From Candidatus Gastranaerophilales bacterium (lineage in GTDB: Bacteria > Cyanobacteriota > Vampirovibrionia > Gastranaerophilales > Gastranaerophilaceae): a DNA stretch of 45,506 nucleotides. The stretch covers positions 1 to 45,506 of the forward strand of contig CALVAW010000013.1 in assembly GCA_944325655.1 (NCBI GenBank), written 5' to 3'. The notes beneath the pieces were generated by a model that made no database searches, was not told where the DNA came from, and saw only the letters and a program-made list of their open reading frames with translations. Positions 16,905 to 25,351 of the stretch are shown here, in pieces (the first letter of the stretch is position 1; the number at the start of each line of letters is the position of its first letter). A program made the position numbers and the translations under genes.

Positions 16905-18128
16905 ATGTGTAATAATTTAATCATGCCGTTACCTAATTTGTTAAAAAATATTACTTCAAAAGATAAAAATATTTCCAGAAACACAATTCAAAAGCTTATA
17001 AAATCGGCTAATTTTGAGGATTTTAAGTATTTGTGTGAAAACAGTGATTTTATTTTTTCTTTTTTAAAAGAAAGAATTATTAATGATTTTGTTAAGTTAG
17101 TTAACAAAAATGATTTGGATGTCGTTTTTAAATTTGCAAAAATATATAATTTTGACTTTGAAGATTTAATTATAAAATCTTGGTTGAAATATGCGGATGA
17201 AGATTTAACGGATAAAATTTTAGATGTTTTTGAAAACGGGAATAATGACGAAAAAACTTATGCGGCTAAATATTTTAGTTTTGTAAAAGACTCATTGGCA
17301 CTTGAGATGTTATATAAAAATTCAAATTCAGATTTTTTGCCCTTGAGAGTTAATTGTGCAAAAACCTTAAAGGAATTTGAAGATGTTAAAGTTTTGAATG
17401 AAATGAAAAACAAGATTGCTAATTCCGATGATGAATTTGAAAAGGTTTTGGATTATGTTTTTGTTTTAGCTTTCGGTGGCGAAGAGAATATAAAATTTTG
17501 TCTTGAACATTGCTTTTCAAGCCCTTTTTTAGTAGATATAATTTCAAATTTGCTTGATTTTAATGAGTTTTCGGATTTGAAAAAATTTTTAAATTCAGAT
17601 TTAATTGCAAGAATTTTTGGTGTACTAATTGAAAATTATCCGGAAAATATTTCTTTAAATACAATTATTTACTACCAGATATTTGATTTTATGGAATATT
17701 TGTATAATATAAAGAGCAGTTATGCAATTAATCTCTTGGCGATAGCTAAATTAAATTTTAATGAATATTTAAAAAATGAGACATATAGTTTTGATTTAGA
17801 CAATGATGCAAAAAAAGAGCTGAAAATTATTGTAGAATATTTGAATTCTTTGAATTTTGATTTTGATAATATAGAGCAAGAGCTTATTACAAATAATTTT
17901 GATTTTAAATTCGAAGCGGCATTGAGGGTAATAAATGACTATAAACTTTTTGATTATGCAAAAAGCTTGGCTGATATTGTAAATAAAAGCAGTTTACCTT
18001 TAAACTTTGTAGCTCTCATTGTACAGGTTTTGAAAAATTTGAATGCGTTGAATTTGGTGGATAAACAAAAAATTGATAACATTGAAGATAAAAACCTTAA
18101 AGCTTTCATTGAAAGCTGTTATGTTTGA
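16905..18128 (+). CDS. Unknown helical-repeat-like protein (407 aa)
   Basis: I do not recognise a family with confidence. The protein is rich in Phe, Asp, Asn, Leu and Lys, almost entirely helical in appearance, without signal peptide or membrane segments. Successive stretches such as NDEKTYAAKYFSFVKDSLAL and LPLRVNCAKTLKEFEDVKVL look like HEAT repeats, which would make it a soluble protein-binding solenoid. An ATG at 16923 (MPLPNLL) is an equally possible start; neither has a ribosome-binding site. It is convergent with ftsQ and overlaps its end by 10 bases, with no terminator visible between them. Confidence 0.7.
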   Translation: MCNNLIMPLPNLLKNITSKDKNISRNTIQKLIKSANFEDFKYLCENSDFIFSFLKERIINDFVKLVNKNDLDVVFKFAKIYNFDFEDLIIKSWLKYADEDLTDKILDVFENGNNDEKTYAAKYFSFVKDSLALEMLYKNSNSDFLPLRVNCAKTLKEFEDVKVLNEMKNKIANSDDEFEKVLDYVFVLAFGGEENIKFCLEHCFSSPFLVDIISNLLDFNEFSDLKKFLNSDLIARIFGVLIENYPENISLNTIIYYQIFDFMEYLYNIKSSYAINLLAIAKLNFNEYLKNETYSFDLDNDAKKELKIIVEYLNSLNFDFDNIEQELITNNFDFKFEAALRVINDYKLFDYAKSLADIVNKSSLPLNFVALIVQVLKNLNALNLVDKQKIDNIEDKNLKAFIESCYV

Positions 18129-19072
18129 TTGTTTTCATCATTGTTTGTTTTGGTCGGATTTTCTGTTTCAATAATTTTTTTTGCTTCGATTTCTTTATTT
18201 TCCTGAGGTTTAGTTTCGCTTTTTTGTTCTTTTGCTCCTTCAAGTCTCAGATAACAAGAGTCTTCCCATCTTAAATCTATATATTTTAATTTATCCGCAT
18301 TCTTTTTTGCCGCAGGAAGGATTGACGCTATTCTTTTTGCTCTTGATATAGCTGAATCGTTAATTTCTCCAAATCTTATAAGATAGTCATCAAGCATTAC
18401 ATAAACATCTTTTTGATTTCTAATGTCTATATATTTAACCGAAAGTCCTGAGTATGCTTCCATTGCTTTTGTAAATTTTAAGATTTCTTCAACTCTTTTT
18501 TTGTCCCAAATTTCATCATGCCCGTTTCTAACCCCGTAAGTTAATAGTTTTTTTGCTTTTATATTAGGATTAAACGGCAAATAATCATGATCTATTAAAA
18601 CTCCGTCCGAAGAAAGTGCTGAATTAGGTTCGGAATCTAAATTCGGAGCAAGTAAAAATGCAGGAGTTCTTTCTTCTATTGCTATAGTGAGTCTTGCCGG
18701 AAACCAATATCTTCTTACGTAAACTTTTTTAATAGGTTGCAGCTGTTGTATGTTGTTTTCGAGTTCGGTAGTGTCTAATCTGAATATTTGGGTATATGGA
18801 AGTTGAGTTTGTCTTACCATATTTATTATTTTATAATCCGGTGTAATTATATTTCCTTGAATTTTTATGACCGAAGGGTCTGCTTTTGCAAGTTTATTTG
18901 TATCAATGTACCATTGCGGGAGTTTTAGAACTTTTATACCGAAATATGAAATTCCGACAATCATAATAAAAGACAGAAGCATTCTTAATTTTTGCAAATT
19001 GTTTCGATTTGCAGCAATTTGTCTTTTAATTTTATTTACTTTAAGTCTTCTTTTTTGATAGAGCAGTCCCAT
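18119..19072 (-). CDS. ftsQ: Cell division protein FtsQ/DivIB
   Basis: A 317-residue bitopic membrane protein of the division complex. It has a basic cytoplasmic N-terminus (residues 1-30), a transmembrane helix at about 31-47 (MLLSFIMIVGISYFGIK), a POTRA domain (IKIQGNIITPDYKI ... RLDTTELENNIQQL ... KKVYVRRYWFPARLTIAIEE), the FtsQ beta domain, and a Lys/Glu/Asn-rich tail. It is the last gene of murC-murB-ddl-ftsQ, three bases after ddl. The order is the classic dcw arrangement, but the usual ftsA and ftsZ do not follow. Confidence 0.9.
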   Translation of the reverse strand: MGLLYQKRRLKVNKIKRQIAANRNNLQKLRMLLSFIMIVGISYFGIKVLKLPQWYIDTNKLAKADPSVIKIQGNIITPDYKIINMVRQTQLPYTQIFRLDTTELENNIQQLQPIKKVYVRRYWFPARLTIAIEERTPAFLLAPNLDSEPNSALSSDGVLIDHDYLPFNPNIKAKKLLTYGVRNGHDEIWDKKRVEEILKFTKAMEAYSGLSVKYIDIRNQKDVYVMLDDYLIRFGEINDSAISRAKRIASILPAAKKNADKLKYIDLRWEDSCYLRLEGAKEQKSETKPQENKEIEAKKIIETENPTKTNNDENNQT

Positions 19073-19075
19073 TTG

Positions 19076-20035
19076 TTAATTAAGCTCCGCTGTTTTTAAA
19101 ATAATGTCGACCAATTCATTATAATCTATTCCCATTGCTTTTGCTTGTGCAGGAAGATCGGATGTATCCGTCATGCCGGGGTTTGTATTTATTTCTAAAA
19201 CATATGGTATGTTATTATGTACTAAAAAGTCAACTCTTGATAATCCTTTGCATCCTGCTAATTTGTGAGCATCAAGGGCTATTTTTTTGATTTTTTCGGT
19301 TAATTCTTTGTCAAAATCAGCCGGAAGAATAAATTCGGTTAATCCTTTTGTATATTTAGCTTCATAATCATACCATTCTGTTTTTGTTTTAAATCCCAGA
19401 ATGGGTGTTGCAAAAATTTCATATTTTTCATCTTTTATTCTTTCCAAAACACCCACCGTTGCTGATTTTCCTTCGAGATATTCTTCAATTAATATTTCCT
19501 TATCACATCTAAAAGCTTCATCAAGGGCTTGATTTAAAATTTCACCTTCTTGGTTTACTTTTGTCATTCCGATTGAGGATCCTTCGCGGGACGGTTTTAT
19601 TATGATTGGAAAGTTTAAGTTTTTAATTTTTTTAATTGCTTCTTCTTTTGATGTTGCGTTTTCTGATTTTATTAGTGGAATTTCTTTGTTTGTTGATAAA
19701 ACTTTTTTTGTCATAATTTTATCCATGCAAATTGAGCTTGCCATAACCGAGCAGCCGGTGTATGGTATGTTTAAAAATTCTAAAACACCTTGTATACAAC
19801 CGTCTTCTCCATATCTTCCATGAAGTACATTGAAGGCAAATTCAATTTTTGTTTCTTCGAGAGTAGAGGCAATATTTCTATCCACATCTATAAGGGTTAC
19901 ATTTTTATAACCCAGTTCTATCAATGCTTTAAAAACATTTTTTCCGGAGCGGAGAGAAACTTCTCTTTCATTGGACAAACCGCCGCAAAGTACGCCTATT
20001 TTTGAATTTTTGTTTATTTTTTTAGAATTTTCCAT
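19076..20035 (-). CDS. ddl: D-alanine--D-alanine ligase
   Basis: A 319-residue ATP-grasp enzyme that makes D-Ala-D-Ala for the peptidoglycan precursor. Signatures: GGLSNEREVSLRSGKNV, VLHGRYGEDGCIQGVLE, KPSREGSSIGM (ATP binding), and near the end RVDFLV with EINTNPGMTDTSDLP (metal-binding Glu and Asn). Length is typical. Its first 22 bases overlap the end of murB, so it is co-translated in the mur cluster. Confidence 0.97.
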   Translation of the reverse strand: MENSKKINKNSKIGVLCGGLSNEREVSLRSGKNVFKALIELGYKNVTLIDVDRNIASTLEETKIEFAFNVLHGRYGEDGCIQGVLEFLNIPYTGCSVMASSICMDKIMTKKVLSTNKEIPLIKSENATSKEEAIKKIKNLNFPIIIKPSREGSSIGMTKVNQEGEILNQALDEAFRCDKEILIEEYLEGKSATVGVLERIKDEKYEIFATPILGFKTKTEWYDYEAKYTKGLTEFILPADFDKELTEKIKKIALDAHKLAGCKGLSRVDFLVHNNIPYVLEINTNPGMTDTSDLPAQAKAMGIDYNELVDIILKTAELN

Positions 20036-20943
20036 TTTTCTTTCTCGCTTTTACTCATTTTTCCTATATAAATTATTTCGGGAGTAAGTTCTATGTTAAA
20101 TTTTTCTTTTACTCTTGAATACATTTCAAAAATAACATCAATATAATCATTTGAGGTTGCATTTCCTTTATTTATTACGAAATTGCAATGATTTTCCCAT
20201 ATTTGTACATCTCCGATTTGAAAACCTCTAAGATTGCATTTGTCAATTAATGCACCTGCCGACAGATTGCAATTTTCAGGATTTTTAAATACGGAACCGG
20301 CATTTGGTATGGAGAGATTGGGTTGTCTGTTTTTTCTGAAAATTATATTTTCGTCCATTTTTGATTTTATATCTTCTTTTGAAGCTTTTTGGAGTTCAAA
20401 TTTAGCACTTAAAAGTGCGTAAGATTTTTCTTTCAAAATAGAATGTCTATATGAAAAATTCATTTCATCTTTTTTTAAAGTTATTATTTTATTGTTTTTG
20501 ATGTCATATATTTTTGCGCTTAAAAAATTATCGCTTATTGAGCTGCCATGTGCGCCTGCATTCATATAACAAGCTCCGCCCAAAGATGCCGGTATGCCTA
20601 TTAAAAATTCAAAACCGCTTAGTTTTTTGTCAAGTGCAAGTTTAGATAAAGTCTGCACTTTTATCCCTGTTTGTGCTTCAATTGTATTTCCTATTATCAC
20701 GCTTGATTTCATTCTGCCTGTATATATTACGGGCTCTTCTACTCCTTTTGAAGAAAAAAGTATATTTGAGCCGTTTCCTATAATTATCGGGTTTGAATTT
20801 TTATATTTTTTTAGCAGAGTAATAAGTTCGCCGTCATTATCCGGCATATAAAAATATTTTGCCGTTGATTTTATTTTCAATGTGTTGAAATTTGTTAATT
20901 GAAAATCATTATAGAATTTTATATCATTTTGTGAGCAAATCAT
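20014..20943 (-). CDS. murB: UDP-N-acetylenolpyruvoylglucosamine reductase
   Basis: A 309-residue FAD enzyme that reduces UDP-GlcNAc-enolpyruvate to UDP-MurNAc. Signatures: NTLKIKSTAKYF, the FAD-binding IIGNGSNIL, GIPASLGGACYMNAGAHGSS, SYRHS, and NAGSVFKNP carrying the catalytic Ser. I start at ATG 20943, which has GGCGG about eight bases upstream inside the end of murC; an in-frame TTG at 20958 is less likely. It overlaps murC and ddl on either side. Short spacing and overlaps indicate one polycistron. Confidence 0.96.
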   Translation of the reverse strand: MICSQNDIKFYNDFQLTNFNTLKIKSTAKYFYMPDNDGELITLLKKYKNSNPIIIGNGSNILFSSKGVEEPVIYTGRMKSSVIIGNTIEAQTGIKVQTLSKLALDKKLSGFEFLIGIPASLGGACYMNAGAHGSSISDNFLSAKIYDIKNNKIITLKKDEMNFSYRHSILKEKSYALLSAKFELQKASKEDIKSKMDENIIFRKNRQPNLSIPNAGSVFKNPENCNLSAGALIDKCNLRGFQIGDVQIWENHCNFVINKGNATSNDYIDVIFEMYSRVKEKFNIELTPEIIYIGKMSKSEKEKWKILKK

Positions 20944-22297
20944 TAATAATACCGCCAATTTTTGTTATATCTCCGGCACCTAACGTTAAGACAATGTCAT
21001 CTTTTTTAAGTTCCGGTGTAATTGTTTTTGCTGCTTCTTCAATATTGCCCTTTACATATACAGCGTTAATGCCTTTTTTTGCAATTTCTTTTGCAAATAT
21101 TTCCGAATTAAAATCCTTAAGCGGTTCATCACCTGCTTTAAAAACATCAATTACAAATAATTTATCTGTTTCATAAAAGCTTTCAAGAAATTCACTCCAA
21201 AGTCCTTTTAATCTTGTGTATCTGTGTGGTTGAAAAATTGCGATTTTTCTTTTTTTGATGTTTTTAACAGAACTTAGTGTTGTTTTAATTTCTGTGGGAT
21301 GATGAGCGTAATCATCTATTATTTTAATTCCTTTTGTGTCGGCTATGATTTGAAATCTTCTTCCCATTCCGCTAAAGTTAGAGAAATATTTTCCGTATTC
21401 TTCGAAATTAAATCCTAAAGTATCAAGAACCGCACTTATTGCAAGAGCATTATATACATTGTGAATTCCCGGGATAATAAGATTGATTTTTCCTAAATAT
21501 TTTTCTTTTTTGTATATTTCAAATGAAGTATTTAAGTCGTCAAATATAATATTTTTTGCTTGAAAGTCAGCTTTATTATTTATTCCATAGAAAATAATAT
21601 TCTTTTTTTCAATTAGATTTATAAGTTTATTATTACCTTCATTATCAATGTTTATGAATATTTTTCCGTTTGGTTTTACATTTTGTATTGTTTTTTTAAA
21701 AATTGATAAAATATCATCGAGACCGTTTTTATAAAAATCTAAATGATCTGCTTCAAGATTGTTTATAACAAGGTAGTCAGGGCTATATTTTATTATTGAA
21801 CCGTCTGATTCGTCAAGTTCTGCTATGAAATATTCGGAATTTTTGTTTGAATTTGCATTTGTTTGAAATTCGGGTAGTATTCCGCCTATTGCATAGGCAG
21901 GATTTTTTTTCATTTTTTCTAAAACAAAAGAAAGCATGCCGCTTGTCGTAGTTTTGCCATGGGTACCTGATAAACCTATAAAAAATTTAAATTGTTCCGA
22001 TATAAATTTTAAACAATCAGAACGATGCATTATTTTAAGATTTAGTTTTTTTGCTTTGATTAGTTCGGGATTGTCTTCTTTTATTGCGGAAGATATCACT
22101 ACTGTAGGCTTTCCGATTATATTTTTTTCATTTTGTCCTATAAAAATTTTAGCTCCAAGTTTTTCGACAATTTTTGTATATTTGCTCTCTGATATATCGG
22201 AACCGGATATTTTATAACCTTGTTGTAAAAGAATTTTTGCAAGCGCACTTTGTCCTACTCCGCCTATTGCTATAAAATGAAAATCATAATCTTCCAT
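20924..22297 (-). CDS. murC: UDP-N-acetylmuramate--L-alanine ligase
   Basis: A 457-residue Mur ligase adding L-Ala to UDP-MurNAc, the first step of the stem peptide. It has the N-terminal Rossmann UDP-binding domain (IAIGGVGQSALA; SGSDISES), the ATP-binding GTHGKTTT at residues 111-118, the central HPTEIKTTLSS / DDYAHHP segment and a C-terminal domain (QPHRYTR; LGAGDI). Its ATG overlaps the stop of the upstream glycosyltransferase in a TAATG junction and its end overlaps murB, marking a continuous operon. Confidence 0.98.
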   Translation of the reverse strand: MEDYDFHFIAIGGVGQSALAKILLQQGYKISGSDISESKYTKIVEKLGAKIFIGQNEKNIIGKPTVVISSAIKEDNPELIKAKKLNLKIMHRSDCLKFISEQFKFFIGLSGTHGKTTTSGMLSFVLEKMKKNPAYAIGGILPEFQTNANSNKNSEYFIAELDESDGSIIKYSPDYLVINNLEADHLDFYKNGLDDILSIFKKTIQNVKPNGKIFINIDNEGNNKLINLIEKKNIIFYGINNKADFQAKNIIFDDLNTSFEIYKKEKYLGKINLIIPGIHNVYNALAISAVLDTLGFNFEEYGKYFSNFSGMGRRFQIIADTKGIKIIDDYAHHPTEIKTTLSSVKNIKKRKIAIFQPHRYTRLKGLWSEFLESFYETDKLFVIDVFKAGDEPLKDFNSEIFAKEIAKKGINAVYVKGNIEEAAKTITPELKKDDIVLTLGAGDITKIGGIINDLLTK

Positions 22298-23607
22298 TAT
22301 CCAATTCCTTCTGTTCCGACTGTTGCGACACCATGTTGTGTTTTTCCCCAGTCCATTGTTTTTTTTGTAAAAATTATTTTAAAAATAATAAACATTGCAA
22401 TCGGAAACCAAATGGTAATGAAATAAATTGATGTGATAATTGCTTCATAGCATGATCGCCAAAAATTGTAGTGAGAATATTTTCTTAAGCTGTATATAAA
22501 ACCGAAAATAAAAAATATTGCCGTTGCAACCACCATGATAATTGAAGATAGAATGCAGTTTTGATAACCTTTAACAAAATGAAAAGCCTGTATAATTATT
22601 TCTGCAATTAACCAAAAAGGAAGTAAAAATTCGACAATATATGCAATAAGATCAAATCCGACTCTCAAAGACATATCTCTTGAAGTAAAAACATCTTTTG
22701 CATATTCAAGATATCTTCTTATGGAGCCTTCAACCCATCTTCTTCTTTGACGTATCAAAGCTGAGAATGTTATTACTCCTTCTTCATATACTTTTATTTC
22801 AGGGCAAAAACGTATGTCCCAACCTTTTACATGCAATCTTGTTGACATGTCCAAATCATCGGTTATAGTTTCTTCGTTCCATCCGTTAATGCTGATTAAA
22901 GCTTGTTTTTTTATTAATTCACCGTTGCCCCTAAGCTCAACAGCGCCTCTTACTGCGTCTCTTCCGGCTTGAAAATAAGTATCTAAGATATATTCGTTAT
23001 ATTGACGTTCGGTTAAGAAATTCTGCTTAGCATTTATTATGACTTTTTGAGCTTGTACTGCGCCAACGTCTGCAGGAGCAAGCGCAGTAATCATTTTTGA
23101 TAAGAAATCACTTTCAACTTTTGCATCTGCATCAAATACAAGTATTGCTTCGCCTTTTGCAATTTTCATGGCATCGTTCAAAACTGCTGATTTACCGGGC
23201 GTTGCATCTTCAAGGCGGATTAGAGTTTTGATTTTATTATATTTTTGCGATAATTCATAAATAATTTTTGATGTGTCATCGGTTGACCTGTCATCGATTA
23301 ATATTATTTCAAAATCTTTATAATCAAGATTTAATATGTTTAAAGCAGTTTTTTCAATAACTTCGTGTTCATTATGACAAGGGATTAAAATTGATACAAA
23401 AGGGTGATAATTAAAATCTTGAACGGGGGGGCATTTTTTTAACTTTCTTTTTCTGTATTTGGTTACAATATACATATAAAAACTGTACAGGAACATAAAT
23501 CCTATAAGTAAAATAATCGCCCACATTGTATTAAAATAGTTTTGAAAAATAACTAAAAAAGCGATAAGGAACGAAATTATAATTAATAAAGCTATTCTTT
23601 CTTTCAT
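22297..23607 (-). CDS. Processive membrane family 2 glycosyltransferase
   Basis: A 436-residue inverting GT2 enzyme of the cellulose/chitin/PNAG synthase type. Two N-terminal membrane helices (about 5-21 and 28-46) precede the catalytic domain: ILIPCHNE at 73-80, DDRSTDD at 105-111, the DAD motif at 159-161, the TDDLD acceptor motif at 249-253 and QRRRW at 287-291. Three to four membrane helices follow. This layout belongs to processive polymerases such as poly-GlcNAc or hyaluronan synthases; the product cannot be told from sequence. It is coupled to murC by a TAATG junction, so it may share expression with peptidoglycan synthesis. Accessory genes for a polysaccharide export system are not in the window. 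Confidence 0.88.
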   Translation of the reverse strand: MKERIALLIIISFLIAFLVIFQNYFNTMWAIILLIGFMFLYSFYMYIVTKYRKRKLKKCPPVQDFNYHPFVSILIPCHNEHEVIEKTALNILNLDYKDFEIILIDDRSTDDTSKIIYELSQKYNKIKTLIRLEDATPGKSAVLNDAMKIAKGEAILVFDADAKVESDFLSKMITALAPADVGAVQAQKVIINAKQNFLTERQYNEYILDTYFQAGRDAVRGAVELRGNGELIKKQALISINGWNEETITDDLDMSTRLHVKGWDIRFCPEIKVYEEGVITFSALIRQRRRWVEGSIRRYLEYAKDVFTSRDMSLRVGFDLIAYIVEFLLPFWLIAEIIIQAFHFVKGYQNCILSSIIMVVATAIFFIFGFIYSLRKYSHYNFWRSCYEAIITSIYFITIWFPIAMFIIFKIIFTKKTMDWGKTQHGVATVGTEGIG

Positions 23608-23658
23608 TATCTTTTTATAACAATCTCTCTATACTATGTTTCGATTTTAGCAGAAAAA

Positions 23659-23680
23659 AATTAAAAATGCACTTTTAATT
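23659..23680 (-). terminator. AT-rich intrinsic terminator after the RseP-like gene
   Basis: On the minus strand AATTAAAA / TTTTAATT arms with a 6-base loop (23659-23680), followed by a T-run. The stem is weak because it has no G or C, but the position just past the stop of the protease gene fits. Confidence 0.5.
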
Positions 23681-23684
23681 TTTG

Positions 23685-25334
23685 TTATAGTTTTTTTGTA
23701 ATGAGAGCAAAAATGTCATTATAACAAATGCTTATCATTAAAATTATCAATAAAATAAAGAAAAAGTTATTAATTTTATCACTAAATTCTTTATCGGGTT
23801 TTTTGCCTGTTAGTTTTTCAATAACTAAAAACATAACATGACCGCCATCGAGTGCCGGAATAGGTAAAAAGTTCATTATAGCGAGGTTTATACTAATCAT
23901 TGCGGTTAATAAAATACCGTTTAACATGCCTTTAGAAGCAATTATATCTCCTCCTACTTTAACAACCGCAATAACTCCATGCATATCCGAAGCAGATACT
24001 TTTCCGGTTATTAATTGCCATAGGCTGTATAACATTGTGGTAGTAGTTGTATAAAGATAATTAATAGATTTTGATATAATTTGTTTCGGCGTTTTTGTTT
24101 CGGTGTATACGTCTTCTATTTTTAACATTACTCCGAGCATGCCTTCTTTATTGACTTGAATATTGTTAAAGGTTAATTCTTTTCCGTTTCTTAGTATTGT
24201 TATATTTATTGGTTTGTATGTATCTGAAAGCGCTGTCGCTATATCATTTAAAGATAAAGGTGTTTTTGTTTTATAGGTTGTTTTGTTGTATAAATCGTTT
24301 CTTAATTCAATTTGTGTTTTTGTCAGTTCAACTCCTTCCTTTTTATATTTTTCAAGACCTTTTAGAACATTTTCGTTTACATCGAGCGGCTGTTCTGCTT
24401 TAGGTGACGGAAGGTGTATTATTTTGTTCGCTTCAATTTGATTTTTTATGTTAGGGTTTAATTTTTTTAATTCTTCAAGATTTTCATCAATTAAATCCTT
24501 TTGAGCATAATTGTCAAATAATTTTGAATTTTTGGCAAAAAAGGTCAGTTGGTATAGGGAATTTATTTTTTTATTGTTGATTTTTGTAAATTTATCCCCC
24601 TTGGTAATTCCTGATTTTTCAATATTTGAAGTTGTTTTATTTGAAAAACTGTCAACGTATATATTTTGAGTGGAAGCCGGAAGCTTTTGAAAATACGCTG
24701 CCGCAAATATTACGAGCAGGACGGCAAAAACCACATTCATTATTACACCGGCAGAAACTATTATAAGTTTTTGTGCAATTGTTTTGTTGTCATATAATTC
24801 AGGAGAATCGGCAGGAAGCGTTTCATCTTCATTTTGTTTTGTTTTGTTTTGCTCGCCTTCGCTTGCTAAGCTTTCGCTAAGCTCGCTCGGCTCTCCTTTG
24901 ATAAGGCTTTCGTGCTCTGCGCCAAGCTCACCGCTTGCCGCTTTCGCACTCCACACATCTTTGCCCTCGCCTTCGCTTGCTAAGCTTTCGCTAAGCTCGC
25001 TCGGCTCTCCTTTGATAAGGCTTTCGTGCTCTGCGCCAAGCTCACCGCTTGCCGCTTTCGCACTCCACACATCTTTGCCCTCGCCTTCGCTTGCTAAGCT
25101 TTCGCTAAGCTCGCTCGGCTCGGGTTCTGCAAATGAGACGTAGCCTCCAAATAAAAATGCGTGTAAATAAAATACAGTATCTCCCCATTTAAAAAGTTTC
25201 CAAGAAGGTCCGACAGGCATGCCTATCCCGAAACGGGTTACTTTGACTCCAAAAATTTTTGCAGCAACAAAATGTCCTATTTCATGTACTAAAACAAGCA
25301 AACTTATCAGTATAATCATTATTAATTGGTTCAT
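23685..25334 (-). CDS. rseP: RseP/S2P-type membrane zinc metalloprotease with repeat insert
   Basis: A 549-residue site-2 protease (peptidase M50), which cuts transmembrane substrates such as anti-sigma factors inside the membrane. The HEIGH zinc motif is at residues 17-21 in the first helix, GGYVSF follows, then a second helix after NKTIAQKLIIVSAGVIMNVV, a single PDZ-like region, and the third zinc ligand motif in NFLPIPALDGGH (Asp in 495-499). The gene is about 100 residues longer than usual because residues 72-161 are a tandem repeat: two 38-residue units beginning EPSELSESLASEGEGKDV plus a partial third. It sits in the cytoplasmic loop between the catalytic helices. The reading frame is kept because each unit is 114 bp. 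The repeat is 57% GC, far above its surroundings. Confidence 0.93.
   Translation of the reverse strand: MNQLIMIILISLLVLVHEIGHFVAAKIFGVKVTRFGIGMPVGPSWKLFKWGDTVFYLHAFLFGGYVSFAEPEPSELSESLASEGEGKDVWSAKAASGELGAEHESLIKGEPSELSESLASEGEGKDVWSAKAASGELGAEHESLIKGEPSELSESLASEGEQNKTKQNEDETLPADSPELYDNKTIAQKLIIVSAGVIMNVVFAVLLVIFAAAYFQKLPASTQNIYVDSFSNKTTSNIEKSGITKGDKFTKINNKKINSLYQLTFFAKNSKLFDNYAQKDLIDENLEELKKLNPNIKNQIEANKIIHLPSPKAEQPLDVNENVLKGLEKYKKEGVELTKTQIELRNDLYNKTTYKTKTPLSLNDIATALSDTYKPINITILRNGKELTFNNIQVNKEGMLGVMLKIEDVYTETKTPKQIISKSINYLYTTTTTMLYSLWQLITGKVSASDMHGVIAVVKVGGDIIASKGMLNGILLTAMISINLAIMNFLPIPALDGGHVMFLVIEKLTGKKPDKEFSDKINNFFFILLIILMISICYNDIFALITKKL
24852..25121 (-). repeat. 114-bp in-frame tandem repeat inside rseP
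   Basis: Two identical 114-bp units (24852-24965 and 24966-25079) and a 42-bp partial third (25080-25121). By my count 65 of 114 bases are G or C. Each unit is 38 codons and open in more than one frame, including the opposite strand. Part of each unit (24908-24936, 25022-25050) is related to 4939-4968 in the element behind groEL, 24 of 30 aligned positions. Identity between units implies recent expansion or ongoing recombination. Confidence 0.95.
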
Positions 25335-25351
25335 TATGCTCCTTCGTTGGT

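Noticed and set aside
24852-25121. CRISPR-like array of direct repeats.
   Set aside because: Units are contiguous, 114 bp, with no unique spacers, and are in frame in a gene; no cas genes are present.
24784-25143. A plus-strand ORF of 119 codons opposite the rseP-like gene.
   Set aside because: It is open only because the 114-bp repeat lacks stops on both strands; the minus-strand frame encodes the intact protease.
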